Part shown: piece after piece, positions 19,481-29,366 of the stretch | Layout: each line of letters opens with the position of its first letter | Numbering within the stretch: position 1 is the first letter of the stretch | Source: an uncultured Thiotrichaceae bacterium | Lineage (GTDB): Bacteria; Pseudomonadota; Gammaproteobacteria; Thiotrichales; Thiotrichaceae | Assembly (NCBI GenBank): GCA_937925855.1 | Contig: CALAMO010000023.1 | Span: forward strand, 1 to 64,000 | Reading direction: 5' to 3' | DNA length: 64,000 bases | Translations under genes and position numbers: made by a program | The notes under the pieces: generated by a model | The model's database searches: none | Told to the model about the DNA's origin: nothing | What the model saw: only the letters and a program-made list of their open reading frames with translations

Positions 19481-20086
19481 ATGTCGAATAGGTTACCCGT
19501 TGAAGTCAATCCCTTCCGCCTAGTTGAGCAGCGCAGGCAGCTCAGCGGCACGGTTAAGGCGCATACTTTACCTCGCTTGCAGGAGCTGTTAGTCACAGCG
19601 CCGCTGGTGGGTGAAGCCGTTGCGGATGGCCAGAGCCAGCGGGCAGTTATGGGTTCGGACGAGTTCACGGTTGAGTTGAACTTTGATTATTCATTGAGTC
19701 AGCTGCCGATGATCAGCGGAACAGTATGTGGCAGCGTGGCCCTGGAATGCCAGCGCTGCCTAGAGCCGGTTCAGGTCGCGTTTGATGCCCACCTGAATGT
19801 GGTGGTAACCACTTCGCAGACAGATCGACGGCCTGAAGCTGAAGGCCATGAAATCTGTATCGTTGAAGACGAGCGTTTGTTTTTACAGGATTTTATCGAA
19901 GACGAAGTCCTGCTTGCTTTACCGGTCGTTCCTCGGCATGAGCGCTGTGAGCCGGTCAAGGCATTGCGCGAAGTTTCAGCCGATGAGCGTAGCGCCGAGA
20001 CGGGCGATACCCCCACCGAATATCCGCAGGAAAGGGCAGATGAAAACCCCTTTGCTGCTTTAAAAGACTGGAAAAAAACGGAGTAA
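19481..20086 (+). CDS. yceD: YceD / DUF177 protein, large ribosomal RNA accumulation factor
   Basis: Small cytoplasmic protein of the DUF177 family, needed for normal 23S rRNA levels in some bacteria and plants. The 201-residue product has the conserved CQRCLEP motif near residue 90 and the acidic [19 protein letters not shown] stretch near residue 136. It ends with the family tail [11 protein letters not shown]. The N-terminal residues align with E. coli YceD, so the ATG is well supported even though no ribosome-binding site precedes it. rpmF follows after four bases. Confidence 0.93.
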   Translation: MSNRLPVEVNPFRLVEQRRQLSGTVKAHTLPRLQELLVTAPLVGEAVADGQSQRAVMGSDEFTVELNFDYSLSQLPMISGTVCGSVALECQRCLEPVQVAFDAHLNVVVTTSQTDRRPEAEGHEICIVEDERLFLQDFIEDEVLLALPVVPRHERCEPVKALREVSADERSAETGDTPTEYPQERADENPFAALKDWKKTE

Positions 20087-20090
20087 CACC

Positions 20091-20294
20091 ATGGCAGTTC
20101 AACAGAATCGCAAAACACGTTCCAAGCGGGGCATGCGGCGTTCACACGATGCGCTGAAAAACCCGACTTTATCGGTAGACCCCACAACGGGTGAGACTCA
20201 TCTGCGCCATCACATGACCGCAGACGGCTTTTACCGGGGGCGTCAGATCATGCCAACAGCGGTTGAAGTTGATGACGATGACGACGACGAGTAA
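20091..20294 (+). CDS. rpmF: 50S ribosomal protein L32
   Basis: Structural protein of the large ribosomal subunit. The N-terminus [22 protein letters not shown] is the family signature, followed by the [12 protein letters not shown] and GFYRGRQ segments. It lacks the four zinc-binding cysteines of the C+ form, so it is the zinc-free type. At 67 residues it is longer than the usual 55-60, because it ends in an unusual acidic run (VDDDDDDE). GGAG precedes the ATG. The gene pair yceD-rpmF is standard. Confidence 0.97.
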   Translation: MAVQQNRKTRSKRGMRRSHDALKNPTLSVDPTTGETHLRHHMTADGFYRGRQIMPTAVEVDDDDDDE

Positions 20295-20338
20295 GCGCTG
20301 CGGGGTAAATACCTTGGTAACGGTTATCTGAATATAAA

Positions 20339-20367
20339 ATCGCGGGCACTAGTCCCGCGATTTTTTT
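20339..20367 (+). terminator. Rho-independent terminator after rpmF
   Basis: ATCGCGGG, a seven-base loop and CCCGCGAT form a perfect 8-bp stem followed by seven T. It lies between rpmF and plsX and ends 15 bp before the plsX start, so it can separate abundant ribosomal mRNA from lipid-synthesis genes. plsX then needs read-through or its own promoter. Confidence 0.9.
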
Positions 20368-20382
20368 GTCGGAGGGAATAAC

Positions 20383-21423
20383 GTGAGCGCAATATACCGA
20401 ATTGCTTTAGATGCAATGAGTGGGGATCATGGGCTGGACGTTATTGTGCCTGCTGCCCTTACTGCCTTAGTACAATACCGCGATATTGAGCTTATCTTGG
20501 TGGGCGATACTGAGAAAGTGCAGGCTGCTTTGGCTAGACATAGCCAGAAACAGCATGCGTCCCTGCGGCACATGATCAGTGTCCAGCATGCCAGTCAGGT
20601 GGTGGACATGGACGAACCCCCAGCTCAGGCGCTGAAAAAGAAAAAAGATTCCTCCATGCGAGTGGCGATTGACCAGGTGAAACTGGGTAAGGCCGCCGCC
20701 GTTGTGAGTGCGGGTAACACCGGTGCCTTAATGGCGATGGGGCGTTTTGTCCTGCGCATGCTGCCGGGGATTGACCGTCCGGCGATTTGCACCGCGATGC
20801 CGACATTGCACGGCCATACCCATATGCTTGACCTAGGGGCGAATGTTGATTCCTCCGCCGAACATTTGTATCAGTTTGCGCTAATGGGGTCGGAGTTAGC
20901 ACAGGCCATCGATGACAACGCTGCGCCTAAGGTTGGTTTGCTGAACATTGGGGCTGAGGCGATTAAAGGTAATGAACAGGTGAAGGCCGCCGATGCGCTG
21001 TTACAGGGTTCTGGGCTAAACTATATTGGCTATGTGGAAGGCGATGATATTTATCTCGGCGATGTAGATGTTATAGTGTGTGATGGGTTTGTGGGCAATG
21101 TTGCGCTGAAGACCAGCGAAGGTCTAGCTAAGATGATTGCCGATAAACTGAAAACCAATTATTCCCGCAGTGTGCTGACGAAATTAGCGGGATTATTTTC
21201 GCTTCCGGTGTTGAATCGTTTTCGCGCCGAAGTCGATCCGCGTCATTATAACGGCGCTAGTTTTCTCGGCCTGCAGGGCATCGTAGTGAAGAGCCATGGC
21301 GGCGCTGATAGTTTGGCGTTTGCCAATGCTATTGGGATTGCCCGTACCGAGATCATAAAAAAAGTTCCACAGCATATTGGTACTCATATCACGGAACTAT
21401 TGGACTTGAGGCAAGCTGGATGA
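20383..21423 (+). CDS. plsX: phosphate acyltransferase PlsX
   Basis: Makes acyl-phosphate from acyl-ACP, the first step toward phosphatidic acid in the PlsX/PlsY route. The 346-residue product starts at GTG behind GGAGGG. Family motifs include [12 protein letters not shown] at the N-terminus, [11 protein letters not shown] near residue 85, and [12 protein letters not shown] near residue 108. It sits directly after the rpmF terminator and overlaps fabH by four bases (ATGA), implying translational coupling. Confidence 0.96.
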   Translation: MSAIYRIALDAMSGDHGLDVIVPAALTALVQYRDIELILVGDTEKVQAALARHSQKQHASLRHMISVQHASQVVDMDEPPAQALKKKKDSSMRVAIDQVKLGKAAAVVSAGNTGALMAMGRFVLRMLPGIDRPAICTAMPTLHGHTHMLDLGANVDSSAEHLYQFALMGSELAQAIDDNAAPKVGLLNIGAEAIKGNEQVKAADALLQGSGLNYIGYVEGDDIYLGDVDVIVCDGFVGNVALKTSEGLAKMIADKLKTNYSRSVLTKLAGLFSLPVLNRFRAEVDPRHYNGASFLGLQGIVVKSHGGADSLAFANAIGIARTEIIKKVPQHIGTHITELLDLRQAG

Positions 21424-22388
21424 TCTACGCGCGTATTACCGGTACTGGCAGTTACCTGCCACCCAAAATCATGACCAATGCTGAGCTTGAGAAGATCGTT
21501 GATACGTCCGATCAGTGGATTGTGGAGCGTACCGGTATTCGTCAGCGCCATGTCGCTGAGGATGAAACCGCCAGCGACTTAGCGGTCATTGCTTGCCAAC
21601 AGGCCTTGGCGATGGCGGGTCGAACGGTGGATGACGTTGACCTCATTGTGTTAGGTACTTCGACCCCGGATTTAGTTTTTCCCAGTACGGCTTGCTTGCT
21701 CCAGCAAAAGCTAGGCATCACCAATGGGGGCGCGGCGTTCGATGTGAACGCGGCCTGTGCGGGGTTTTCCTATGCGCTGAGCGTGGCGGATAAATTTGTG
21801 CGCAGCGGCTCGAATAAATGCGTGCTGGTAGTCGGCGCTGAAGTGATGACTAAACTGATGGACTGGTCGGATCGCACGACCTGTGTGCTGTTTGGCGATG
21901 GGGCCGGTGCGGTACTGCTGGAAGCCAGTGACGAGCCGGGTATTCTCTCGACGCATATCCACGCCGATGGTAGCCACCGTGACCTGCTGTATGTCTCTGG
22001 CGGTGTATCGCATCCTTATGACTGGATGCAGGCCGAGGGTGCTTTTCTGAAAATGAAGGGCAATGACGTGTTCCGCACCGCAGTTAAAACGCTGGGTCGG
22101 ATCGTGGATGAGACGCTGGCGGCGAACCAGTTGACTAAGACGGATGTGGACTGGCTGGTGCCGCATCAAGCCAATATCCGTATCATTAACGCCACCGCTA
22201 AAAAGCTCAGCATGTCGATGGATAATGTTGTAGTCACTGTGGGCGAACACGGTAATACCTCATCGGCCTCCATCCCACTGGCGCTGGACGCGGCGGTGCG
22301 TGATGGACGCATTAAACGCGGTGAGACGCTGCTGTTGGAGGCGTTTGGCGGCGGTTTTACTTGGGGCTCGGCGCTGCTGCGCTTCTAA
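21420..22388 (+). CDS. fabH: beta-ketoacyl-ACP synthase III
   Basis: Condenses acetyl-CoA with malonyl-ACP to start fatty acid synthesis. The catalytic triad is visible: Cys in [11 protein letters not shown] near residue 113, His in [10 protein letters not shown] near residue 248, and Asn in [11 protein letters not shown] near residue 278. Length is 322 residues. The usual fabD-fabG-acpP genes do not follow; the next gene is an unrelated hydrolase on the other strand, so the fab cluster is split in this genome. Confidence 0.96.
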   Translation: MIYARITGTGSYLPPKIMTNAELEKIVDTSDQWIVERTGIRQRHVAEDETASDLAVIACQQALAMAGRTVDDVDLIVLGTSTPDLVFPSTACLLQQKLGITNGGAAFDVNAACAGFSYALSVADKFVRSGSNKCVLVVGAEVMTKLMDWSDRTTCVLFGDGAGAVLLEASDEPGILSTHIHADGSHRDLLYVSGGVSHPYDWMQAEGAFLKMKGNDVFRTAVKTLGRIVDETLAANQLTKTDVDWLVPHQANIRIINATAKKLSMSMDNVVVTVGEHGNTSSASIPLALDAAVRDGRIKRGETLLLEAFGGGFTWGSALLRF

Positions 22389-22454
22389 AGCCTACCGCGT
22401 CTTCGCCCTATATGCTAAGCCTGCGGCATCTGGCATCTTCGCCCGACCTAACCA

Positions 22455-23402
22455 CTAATCCAGTATTTCTCGCAGCAGCGGGCTGCCTTCCTGCGCCAGT
22501 GCGCTGATTACTGAGAAGTGGTTTTGCCCGGGCTCATAATAATCCTTGATCAGTGTTGCTTGGCCTGCTGGCTTTTGGGCTGAGACCTCTGCCGTAGTTC
22601 CCGTGTCTGATCTGTCTTGTGCCGTTATTACTGACGCTGCGCCTGATGTATTCGTTTGTTTGACGGCTGTTAGGCCTGCGGGCGCATTATTTGTCTGTTG
22701 CTGCCACTGTTCCGCCATCAGTCGCGTCTGGCGCAGCAGCTCAGGTCGCTCTGCTGCACCGACCCAAAAGGTAATCGCCGTGGCGTCCAGCGCGCGCTGT
22801 AGGGCCGGGCTTTCGGCCTCGGCTTCCGCCGCTGTCAGTTGCAGTGTCTGATTCATTTCGGTCAGCAGCAGCGGGCGTAAATCGTGAATGCCGCTGATGG
22901 AGACGACTTTGGCGATGCGTTGCTGAATGGCGGGTGTAAGCGGGCTGTTTTGGCACGCCATGCGCGTCACCAGATGCCCACCAGCGGAATGACCGGCTAA
23001 ACGAATGGGGCCGTGAATACGCTGTGCTGCTGCACTAATGGCGGCGGCGATTTCCAGCGTAATCGCACGGATGCGGGCATGCGGGGTCAGCGTATAGCTG
23101 GGTATCGCTACCGCCCAGCCCTGGGCCAGCATCCCCTGAGCGAGATGCGACCAATAACTATTATCTAGCCGCTGCCAATAGCCGCCGTGGATAAAGACAA
23201 ATAGCCCTTTTGCCGGACCTGCGGGCTGAAAAATATCCATGCGATTGCGCGGCTGTGGCGCATAGGCCACGGCCAGTTCTGCGCGCCCAGCTGCTTGTAG
23301 CATGGCACGAAACTCACGAGCCGCCGTCGTCCATTGGGCTAATAAGTCGGCAGCTTCCGGTACATAGCCGCTATTATCGAAGGCATCGTCCCAGTCAATC
23401 AT
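22455..23402 (-). CDS. alpha/beta hydrolase, kynurenine formamidase-like
   Basis: The 315-residue hydrolase has the oxyanion motif FVFIHGGYWQ near residue 90, the nucleophile elbow LAGHSAGGHL near residue 140, and the histidine in GQNHFSVI near residue 292. The HGGYW plus GHSAGGHL pattern is that of arylformamidase-like esterases. An insertion of about 45 residues rich in Ala, Thr and Ser lies between the core and the catalytic His, roughly residues 236-285. Other kyn genes are absent, and the gene sits next to prpE, so the substrate is uncertain. Confidence 0.75.
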   Translation of the reverse strand: MIDWDDAFDNSGYVPEAADLLAQWTTAAREFRAMLQAAGRAELAVAYAPQPRNRMDIFQPAGPAKGLFVFIHGGYWQRLDNSYWSHLAQGMLAQGWAVAIPSYTLTPHARIRAITLEIAAAISAAAQRIHGPIRLAGHSAGGHLVTRMACQNSPLTPAIQQRIAKVVSISGIHDLRPLLLTEMNQTLQLTAAEAEAESPALQRALDATAITFWVGAAERPELLRQTRLMAEQWQQQTNNAPAGLTAVKQTNTSGAASVITAQDRSDTGTTAEVSAQKPAGQATLIKDYYEPGQNHFSVISALAQEGSPLLREILD

Positions 23403-23449
23403 CGTTCACCTCTGCCTTATCTTCAGCATCGTGTGCCTGTGGGGCTAAT

Positions 23450-25336
23450 TTAAATCACCCCACGGCTGCGGAGCACCGTTTCGATTTCCGTCATAATCGC
23501 CGGATCGTCAATGGTTGAGGGTACGGCATATTCCTGGCCGTTAATCATTTGGCGCATGCTTTTACGCAGAATTTTACCAGAGCGCGTCTTCGGCAGACGC
23601 TGGACGACATAGCTATCTTTATAACAGGCGATGGGGCCGATGCGGGCGCGAATCAATTGGGCGAGCTGCTGGGCGACCTCTGCATCGGTGCGGTCAATGC
23701 CAGATTTTAACACCACCAGCCCCAGCGGTATTTGGCCCTTAAGCGCATCATCCGCCGCAATGACTGCGCACTCTGCTATCCAGTCATGGCTACCGACGAC
23801 TTCTTCCATTTCACCGGTAGACAGACGATGTCCCGCAACGTTAATGACATCATCAACCCGACCCATGACAAAGACATAGCCATCTTCGTCAATATAGCCG
23901 CCGTCGCCGCTGGCATAGTAACCGGGGAAGGCCTCTAAGTAACCGGATTTAAACTTCGCTAAATCCCCCCAAACCGTGGTCAGGCAGCTCGGTGGTAACG
24001 GCAGTTTTAGCGCGATATAACCCTGTTCATTCGGCCCCAATTCCTCACCCGCATCATTTAGAATTTGCACGTTAAAGCCAGGTGTCGGTACGGTGGACGA
24101 GCCCATTTTAACCGGCATCGGTTCAATTCCCAGCAGGTTTGCGGTAATGCCCCAGCCGGTTTCGGTTTGCCACCAGTGATCAATCACCGGCTTGCCTGTT
24201 TGTTCTGTTAGCCATGCTTGAGTCGGCGGGTCGAGGCGCTCGCCGGCCGAAAAAATATGCGTCAGCTGGCTTAGGTCATACTGCCCGAGCAGTGTGCCGT
24301 CCGGGTCTTCTTTCTTAATGGCGCGGAAAGCGGTGGGCGCGGTGAATAGGGTTTTCACCTTATAATCTGCACACACCCGCCAGAAAGCACCTGCGTCTGG
24401 CGTCATGATCGGCTTGCCTTCAAACACCAGGGTAGTACAGCCGCGAATCAGTGGTGCGTATACGATATAAGAGTGGCCAACGACCCAGCCAACGTCGGAT
24501 GCTGCCCAAAATACTTCACCGGCATCAATCGCATAAATCGCCTCCATGCTGTAGTTCATCGCGACGGCATGGCCGCCGTTTTCGCGCACCACGCCCTTGG
24601 GCTTGCCAGTGGTGCCGGAGGTATACAAGATGTACAGCGGGTCTGTACCCTGCACGGGTACGCAGTCAGCGGGTGCCGCCTGTGCCAGCAGGGTTTTCCA
24701 GTCATAATCACGTCCCGCAACTAATGTCGCTGCAGTCTGTGGGCGCTGTAGCATGATGCAGCTTTCTGGCTGGTGGCTGGAAAGCTCAATCGCTTTGTCT
24801 AATAGCGGCTTATATTCGATGACTTTTTGTACCTCGATCCCGCAAGAGGCCGACATAATGACTCTGGGCTGGGCGTCTTCAATCCGCACTGCCAGTTCTG
24901 GGGCGGCAAAACCGCCAAATACCACGGAATGCACCGCACCTAGGCGCGCCACCGCTAGCATAGCAATCACTGCCTCTGGGATCATCGGCATATAGATAAT
25001 CACGCGGTCGCCTTTGGTGACGCCCAGTTCCGCTAACATACCCGCAGTTTGCGCCACCTCATCGCGAAGTTCGCTATAGCTATATTGTCGCTGGGTGGTG
25101 GTGACGGGGGAATCATAAATCAGTGCAGTTTGCGCGCCGCGTCCCTGTTCGACATGATAATCCAGCGCCATATAAGCCGTATTCATTTCGCCATCGGCAA
25201 ACCAGCGGTGGATGCCGTGTTCATCCTGCGCCAGAATGTTTTCCGGTGCTTTAAACCAGGGCAGGGCGCTGGCCTTTTCGCGCCAGAACCCGGCGGGGTC
25301 GGCCATTGAACGTTGGTGTTCGGCTTGGTAATTCAT
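23450..25336 (-). CDS. prpE: propionate--CoA ligase
   Basis: Activates propionate to propionyl-CoA by an acyl-adenylate. The 628-residue protein has the AMP-binding signature YTSGTTGKPKGV near residue 236, VFWAASDVGWVVGHSY after it, and the C-terminal catalytic Lys in LPKTRSGKILRK near residue 590. The N-terminus (FWREKASALPWF) is typical of the acetyl/propionyl-CoA synthetase family. Position after prpF in the methylcitrate operon favours propionate over acetate. GGAGGG lies before the ATG. A 103-bp spacer with a strong hairpin separates it from prpF. Confidence 0.92.
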   Translation of the reverse strand: MNYQAEHQRSMADPAGFWREKASALPWFKAPENILAQDEHGIHRWFADGEMNTAYMALDYHVEQGRGAQTALIYDSPVTTTQRQYSYSELRDEVAQTAGMLAELGVTKGDRVIIYMPMIPEAVIAMLAVARLGAVHSVVFGGFAAPELAVRIEDAQPRVIMSASCGIEVQKVIEYKPLLDKAIELSSHQPESCIMLQRPQTAATLVAGRDYDWKTLLAQAAPADCVPVQGTDPLYILYTSGTTGKPKGVVRENGGHAVAMNYSMEAIYAIDAGEVFWAASDVGWVVGHSYIVYAPLIRGCTTLVFEGKPIMTPDAGAFWRVCADYKVKTLFTAPTAFRAIKKEDPDGTLLGQYDLSQLTHIFSAGERLDPPTQAWLTEQTGKPVIDHWWQTETGWGITANLLGIEPMPVKMGSSTVPTPGFNVQILNDAGEELGPNEQGYIALKLPLPPSCLTTVWGDLAKFKSGYLEAFPGYYASGDGGYIDEDGYVFVMGRVDDVINVAGHRLSTGEMEEVVGSHDWIAECAVIAADDALKGQIPLGLVVLKSGIDRTDAEVAQQLAQLIRARIGPIACYKDSYVVQRLPKTRSGKILRKSMRQMINGQEYAVPSTIDDPAIMTEIETVLRSRGVI

Positions 25337-25382
25337 AAAAACCCTCCAAAATTTTTAATAACGCGGCTGAGAGATGCAAATG

Positions 25383-25428
25383 CACCCGCCGCGCAGCCAA
25401 TGGCTGGCTGCTGCGGGTGTGTTTTTTT
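25383..25428 (+). terminator. strong hairpin with plus-strand T-run between prpF and prpE
   Basis: CACCCGC and GCGGGTG close a stem that also contains CAGCCA/TGGCTG, followed on the plus strand by a run of seven T. The prp genes run on the minus strand, where no T-run follows the stem. As a terminator it would stop antisense transcription; on the sense strand it may instead stabilise the mRNA or define a processing end. Confidence 0.5.
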
Positions 25429-25439
25429 GGGGCGGCGGC

Positions 25440-26633
25440 TTAAAAACAATCTGCTGGAACCCGCACTGCGCCTTCCATTAATACTCTGGCGCTGCGACTC
25501 ATGCTGACTTTTTGTACGCGCCATACGCCGTCCTGATCCTGCGCCTGTGCACCGACTTTCAGCGTACCGGAAGGATGCCCAAAAGTCACAGCCGTGCGCG
25601 CATCGCCACCCGCCGCCAGATTTACCAGTGTACCTGGAATAGCCGCTGCGGTTCCTATAGCGACCGCTGCTGTGCCCATCATGGCATGGTGCAGCTTGCC
25701 CATCGACAGCGCCCGCACGTTGAGGTCAATTTCAGCAGCTGCAATCATTTTGCCACTGGATGCGGTATAGCCTGTTGGTGGGGCAACAAAAGCCACCTTC
25801 GGCGTGTGTTGGCGCGCCGCTGCGGCGCTAATATCATCAATCAGTCCCATGCGCAGTGCGCCCTGCGCCCGAATCGCTTCAAAGCGGGCTAAGGCCTGCG
25901 GGTCGTTATTAATGGCGTCCTGAGTTTCGGTGCCGCTATAGCCGATATCTTCCGCATTCAAAAAGATGGTCGGAATACCGGCATTAATCAGGGTCACCGC
26001 AAACGTGCCGACTTCAGGCACGGTCAGCTCATCCACCAGATGTCCGCTCGGAAACAGGGCTTCTGCCGCGTCCACCGGATTCATAAACGTTACCGGCACT
26101 TCGGCTGCTGGAAAGGTGACTCCGTCCAGCTCAAAAGCGCCGGTTTCCTGCACTTCACCCGCAGTGATCGGGACGTGCGCCAGCAGCGTTTTTTGAATGT
26201 TTTGCTGCCAGATGCGTACCTCCACCACGCCGTTTTCCGGCACACGCTCCGGTGCGACCAGTCCGTTCGCGACTGCAAACGGCCCGACTGCGGCACTGAG
26301 GTTGCCGCAGTTACCGCTCCAGTCCACGAACGGTTTATCAATCGATACCTGGCCGAACAGATAGTCCACATCATGTCCGGGCCGCGTGCTTTGTGCTAAC
26401 AGCACGGCTTTGCTTGTGCTGGAAGTTGCGCCGCCCATGCCGTCAGTTTGCTTGCCGTAGGGATCGGGGCTGCCGATGACGCGCAGTAGTAGGCGGTCGC
26501 GTGCCGGACCTGCGGTCTGTGCTGCCGCTGGTAAATCGGCGACCTTAAAAAACACGCCCTTACTTGTGCCACCGCGCATATAAGTCGCTGGTATTTTGAT
26601 TTGCGGTGGGCTAGGTTTGGTTGGCTTGCTCAT
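25440..26633 (-). CDS. prpF: 2-methylaconitate cis-trans isomerase PrpF
   Basis: Isomerises the trans-methylaconitate produced by AcnD so that the methylcitrate cycle can proceed. The 397-residue product has the PrpF N-terminus (ATYMRGGTSKGVFF), the GNCGNLSAAVGPFA motif near residue 107, and the C-terminal HPSGTLKVGA segment. The diaminopimelate-epimerase-like fold is known for the family. It follows acnD, the arrangement that defines the AcnD/PrpF variant of the pathway. Confidence 0.95.
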   Translation of the reverse strand: MSKPTKPSPPQIKIPATYMRGGTSKGVFFKVADLPAAAQTAGPARDRLLLRVIGSPDPYGKQTDGMGGATSSTSKAVLLAQSTRPGHDVDYLFGQVSIDKPFVDWSGNCGNLSAAVGPFAVANGLVAPERVPENGVVEVRIWQQNIQKTLLAHVPITAGEVQETGAFELDGVTFPAAEVPVTFMNPVDAAEALFPSGHLVDELTVPEVGTFAVTLINAGIPTIFLNAEDIGYSGTETQDAINNDPQALARFEAIRAQGALRMGLIDDISAAAARQHTPKVAFVAPPTGYTASSGKMIAAAEIDLNVRALSMGKLHHAMMGTAAVAIGTAAAIPGTLVNLAAGGDARTAVTFGHPSGTLKVGAQAQDQDGVWRVQKVSMSRSARVLMEGAVRVPADCF

Positions 26634-26739
26634 GGGTTTTACTCAACAGGCTGTACTCAATATTAGGTGTATTCGGTGTGAATCCTTAGGTTTGGATGAT
26701 GACTAGCGTGCTAGCGTTATTAACGCGCGGGCGCTGGGA

Positions 26740-29340
26740 TCAATGGCTATCCGCCGCTAAAAAATCCTGAGCGAAGCGCTGTAACACCCCGCCTGCACGG
26801 TAGACACGCACTTCTTCTGCGGTATCCAGCCGGCAGTCCACCGCAAGGTCTAGCACGCTGCCATCTGTGCGTTGCATTTGTACCGTCAGCGTTGCACCCG
26901 GCGTGATTTCACCGGAAACGGCAAACACCTCACTGCCGTCAATGCCATAGGTGTGGCGGGTGTCTCCGGCTTTAAACGTCAGCGGTAGTACGCCCATGCC
27001 AACCAGATTGGTGCGATGAATGCGCTCAAAGCCCTCGGCGATAATCACTTCGACCCCCGCCAATCGCACTCCTTTAGCGGCCCAGTCGCGGGAAGAACCT
27101 TGGCCGTAGTCGGCTCCGGCAATAATAATCAGCGGTTGCCCCCGCGCCATGTAGGTCTCAATGGCTTCCCACATGCGCATTTCAATTCCATCGGGCTCAA
27201 CGCGGGCCAGTGAGCCCTGCTTGTATTCACCCGTCGCGGTACGACACATCTCATTGAGCAGCTTGGGATTGGCGAAAGTGGCTCGCTGTGCAGTTAAATG
27301 GTCGCCGCGATGGGTCGCATAGGAGTTAAAGTCTTCTTCGGGTAGCCCCATCTTGTGCAAATAAGCCCCGGCGGCACTTTCCAGTAAAATCGCATTGGAC
27401 GGCGACAAATGATCCGTGGTGATATTATCACCCAATACGGCCAGGGGGCGCATATTTTTCAGGCTACGTTCACCGGCCAGCGCGCCTTCCCAGTAGGGCG
27501 GGCGGCGGATGTAAGTCGACTCTGGCCGCCAGTCATATAGCGGGCTGGCCGCGGGTTTAACCGCGCCCAAATCAAACATCGGGATATAAACCTGATTAAA
27601 CTGCTCCGGCCTGACGTGTGCCGCAACAATGGCATCAATCTCCTGGTCGGACGGCCAAATATCTTTGAGTGTGACCGGCTGGCCCTGGGGGTCGTAGCCC
27701 AAGACGTCCTGTTCAATATCAAAGCGGATCGTGCCCGCAATTGCATAGGCCACCACTAGCGGTGGCGAGGCTAGAAAAGCCTGTTTGGCATAAGGGTGGA
27801 TGCGGCCATCAAAATTACGGTTGCCGGATAGGACGGCGGTGGCATAAAGGTCGCGGTCTATCACTTCCTGCTGGATGGCGGGGTCGAGCGCGCCGGACAT
27901 GCCGTTACAGGTAGTGCAGGCATAAGCCACGATGCCAAAGCCCAGCTGCTCCAGCTCGCTCAATAAACCAGCTTCTTCTAGATACAGCTTTGCCACCTTA
28001 GATCCTGGTGCGAAGGATGATTTCACCCACGGTTTGCGTAGCAGTCCGCGCGCATTGGCTTTTTGCGCCAGCAGACCGGCTGCCACCACATTACGCGGGT
28101 TGGAGGTGTTGGTGCAGGAGGTGATCGCGGCGATAATGACCGCACCGTCTGGCATTAAAGTATCATCTGCTGCGGTCTTGGCGGGGTCGAGAGCAATGCC
28201 ACGCTCTACTAGCGCAGCGGTCGGTAGGCGGCGATGCGGGTTGGATGGCCCCGCCATATTGCGTTCCACCGTCGATAAATCAAACTGTAGCACGCGCTCA
28301 TAGTGCGCATCGGCCATGGCGTCCGCCCACAGGCCTGCGGTTTGGGCGTAGGTCTTGACGAGTGCCACCTGTTCTGCTGCCCGTCCGGTGAGGTGCAGAT
28401 ACTCCAGGGTTTGTTCATCAATGTAAAACAGTCCCGCAGAAGCGCCAAATTCCGGCGTCATATTAGAAATCGTCGCCCGATCGCCCAGGGTGAGATCCTG
28501 CGTGCCGGGGCCAAAAAACTCCAGCCAGGCTGAGACCACCTTAGCGGTGCGTAAAAATTCGGTGAGGGCTAGCACGATATCGGTGGCGGTAATGCCGGGC
28601 TGGCGCTGGCCGATGAGTTCGACACCCACAATATCGGGCAGTCGCATCATCGAGGGCCGTCCCAACATGACAGTCTCGGCCTCCAGCCCGCCCACGCCGA
28701 GCGCAATCACGCCGAGTGCGTCAATATGTGGGGTGTGGCTGTCTGTGCCGACACAGGTATCTGGGAAGGCGACCCCAGCCTGCACCTGGATCACCGGCGA
28801 CATTTTCTCCAGGTTAATCTGGTGCATGATGCCATTGCCCGCTGGAATGACATCAACATTCTGGAACGCGGTTTTCGTCCACTCGATGAAGTGAAAGCGG
28901 TCGGCGTTGCGGCGCTCTTCAATCGCGCGGTTTTTCTCAAAGGCATCGGGGTCGAATCCGGCATGTTCCACCGCTAAAGAGTGATCAACAATCAGCTGGG
29001 TGGGTACCACCGGGTTAACTTTGGCAGGGTCGCCGCCCTGGTCTGCGATAGCATCGCGTAAGCCCGCCAAATCCACCAGAGCCGTTTGGCCGAGTATATC
29101 GTGGCACACCACGCGGGCCGGATACCATGGAAAATCCAGCGTGCGCTGGCGCTGGATGAGCTGGTTGAGCGCAGCGTCCAGGGTATCTGGGTCACAGCGC
29201 CGCACCAGCTGTTCGGCCAGCACCTTGGCGGTATAGGGCAGCTTGGCGTAGCTGCCGGATTGCAGGGTTTCGACGGCAGCCTGAGTGTCAAAATAATCGA
29301 GTTCGCTGCCGGGTAGCTGTTTTCTATGCTTCTTGTTCAT
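26740..29340 (-). CDS. acnD: Fe/S-dependent 2-methylcitrate dehydratase AcnD
   Basis: Aconitase-family enzyme that dehydrates 2-methylcitrate. The cluster ligands are visible in SCTNTSNPRN near residue 405 and in ACTTCNGMSG near residue 470. GTDSHTPHIDALGVIALGVGG near residue 195 and the swivel-domain motif GADYGQGSSRDWAAKG near residue 740 are also present. At 866 residues it fits AcnD. It lies between prpC and prpF, so it replaces PrpD here; no prpD is seen. Confidence 0.96.
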   Translation of the reverse strand: MNKKHRKQLPGSELDYFDTQAAVETLQSGSYAKLPYTAKVLAEQLVRRCDPDTLDAALNQLIQRQRTLDFPWYPARVVCHDILGQTALVDLAGLRDAIADQGGDPAKVNPVVPTQLIVDHSLAVEHAGFDPDAFEKNRAIEERRNADRFHFIEWTKTAFQNVDVIPAGNGIMHQINLEKMSPVIQVQAGVAFPDTCVGTDSHTPHIDALGVIALGVGGLEAETVMLGRPSMMRLPDIVGVELIGQRQPGITATDIVLALTEFLRTAKVVSAWLEFFGPGTQDLTLGDRATISNMTPEFGASAGLFYIDEQTLEYLHLTGRAAEQVALVKTYAQTAGLWADAMADAHYERVLQFDLSTVERNMAGPSNPHRRLPTAALVERGIALDPAKTAADDTLMPDGAVIIAAITSCTNTSNPRNVVAAGLLAQKANARGLLRKPWVKSSFAPGSKVAKLYLEEAGLLSELEQLGFGIVAYACTTCNGMSGALDPAIQQEVIDRDLYATAVLSGNRNFDGRIHPYAKQAFLASPPLVVAYAIAGTIRFDIEQDVLGYDPQGQPVTLKDIWPSDQEIDAIVAAHVRPEQFNQVYIPMFDLGAVKPAASPLYDWRPESTYIRRPPYWEGALAGERSLKNMRPLAVLGDNITTDHLSPSNAILLESAAGAYLHKMGLPEEDFNSYATHRGDHLTAQRATFANPKLLNEMCRTATGEYKQGSLARVEPDGIEMRMWEAIETYMARGQPLIIIAGADYGQGSSRDWAAKGVRLAGVEVIIAEGFERIHRTNLVGMGVLPLTFKAGDTRHTYGIDGSEVFAVSGEITPGATLTVQMQRTDGSVLDLAVDCRLDTAEEVRVYRAGGVLQRFAQDFLAADSH

Positions 29341-29366
29341 CGCTTAATCCTTGAGCCAGCGGTGCT

